Part shown: positions 14,150 to 14,470 of the stretch, piece after piece | How the letters are laid out: each line of letters begins with the position of its first letter | How positions within the stretch are numbered: the first letter of the stretch is position 1 | From: Acholeplasmataceae bacterium | GTDB lineage: Bacteria > Bacillota_I > Bacilli_A > Acholeplasmatales > Acholeplasmataceae | Direction: 5' to 3' | Assembly (NCBI GenBank): GCA_030656435.1 | Contig: JAUSOA010000107.1 | Coordinates: 1 to 14,470 of the forward strand | DNA: 14,470 nucleotides | Position numbers and translations under genes: made by a program | Notes under the pieces: model-generated | What the model saw: the letters and a program-made list of their open reading frames with translations, nothing else | The model's database searches: none | What the model was told of the DNA's origin: nothing

Positions 14150-14470
14150 TCAAATCTTCATCAAGATTAGTGAATCGTTTTCATGGATGAGAATTTCATC
14201 ATTTTGATGCAAATCCCCTTCAATAATCACAAGTTCCTCATTCTTATAATATCCTAAAATCATTATTTTTTTGTCAAAGGTATGATATATAGATTCGATC
14301 AACTGTTTCTTTGAGGAAAATTGAATTGGAAATTTCTCACTTAAAATATGATTTGCTTTTTCAATTAAAATTGCTTGGCTATCCACATTACTCTCATTTG
14401 GTGCAATCGTTAATAGATTCTCATAAAATAATGCTGTTTCACTAAATAATGCTAGTTTACTTAACAAAAG
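14150..14470 (-). CDS. 3' part of an unidentified gene (partial; possible RCK_C/TrkA-C-like C-terminus)
   Basis: The frame is open from the right edge of the window to a TGA at 14150-14152, about 106 codons. A TTG near the edge could be read as a start, but nothing shows it is used, so the gene most likely continues outside. The visible part ends in alternating hydrophobic and acidic stretches (MILGYYKNEELVIIEG, then NDEILIHENDSLILM). These resemble the last beta strands of RCK_C/TrkA-C ligand-binding domains, as found in potassium-transport regulators and CASTOR/POLLUX-like channels. That likeness is by eye only. There is no membrane segment in the visible part. A terminator follows directly, so it is separate from the gpx operon. 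Confidence 0.6.
   Translation of the reverse strand, partial: LLLSKLALFSETALFYENLLTIAPNESNVDSQAILIEKANHILSEKFPIQFSSKKQLIESIYHTFDKKIMILGYYKNEELVIIEGDLHQNDEILIHENDSLILMKI

Noticed and set aside
1..14470. Alternative genetic code (TGA as Trp), as in Mycoplasma
   Set aside because: TGA ends several genes exactly at overlaps with the next start (ATGA, ATGAGTGA), and Trp codons are TGG.
1..14470. Mobile elements, CRISPR arrays, tRNA or rRNA genes
   Set aside because: No transposase or integrase, no spaced direct repeats, and no cloverleaf or rRNA-like stretch was seen; intergenic space is almost fully taken up by promoters and terminators.

Overview
This is an AT-rich, gene-dense stretch from a low-GC bacterium, most likely Bacillota or a Mycoplasmatota lineage of the Acholeplasma/Izemoplasma kind. 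The guess rests on base composition, strong AGGAG-type ribosome binding sites, a CcpA-type cre site, an OhrR box of the Bacillus type and Firmicute-like proteins. TGA is used as a stop (for example citC, and the small ferredoxin genes) and Trp is TGG, so the code is standard and Mycoplasma/Spiroplasma proper is excluded. The exact genus cannot be read from the window.

Layout. (1) Bases 1-4952, plus strand: the tail of an unknown gene, then a citrate lyase operon citD-citE-citF-citC-citXG (three lyase subunits, the acetylating ligase, and a fused CitX/CitG for prosthetic-group synthesis and transfer). Its promoter lies upstream of the window. (2) 4955-4980: a perfect bidirectional terminator shared with the convergent operon. 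(3) 5001-9854, minus strand: a six-gene operon encoding a multi-subunit flavin/iron-sulfur imino-acid (proline-type) dehydrogenase and a 1-pyrroline-5-carboxylate dehydrogenase, together proline to glutamate. Its promoter region (9893-9945) has -35/-10 boxes, a perfect palindrome filling the spacer and a near-consensus cre. (4) 10034-13987, minus strand: gpx-ohrR-ribD-ribBA-HAD phosphatase, almost without gaps, with an OhrR box on the promoter and a terminator at the end. (5) 14150-14470: 3' part of another minus-strand gene with its own terminator.

How the genes work together. The first two blocks are catabolic: citrate to acetate plus oxaloacetate, and proline to glutamate with electrons passed through Fe-S/flavin subunits. 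The third block ties organic-peroxide sensing (OhrR) and detoxification (GPx) to the pyrimidine branch of riboflavin synthesis. Its most unusual point is that the DHBP-synthase half of RibBA has lost several family-invariant catalytic residues while the GTP cyclohydrolase II half is intact. No lumazine synthase or riboflavin synthase follows. As written, the operon would make 5-amino-6-ribitylaminouracil (or its phosphate) rather than riboflavin. There are no mobile elements, CRISPR arrays, tRNA or rRNA genes, and no gene-free stretch over 300 bases.
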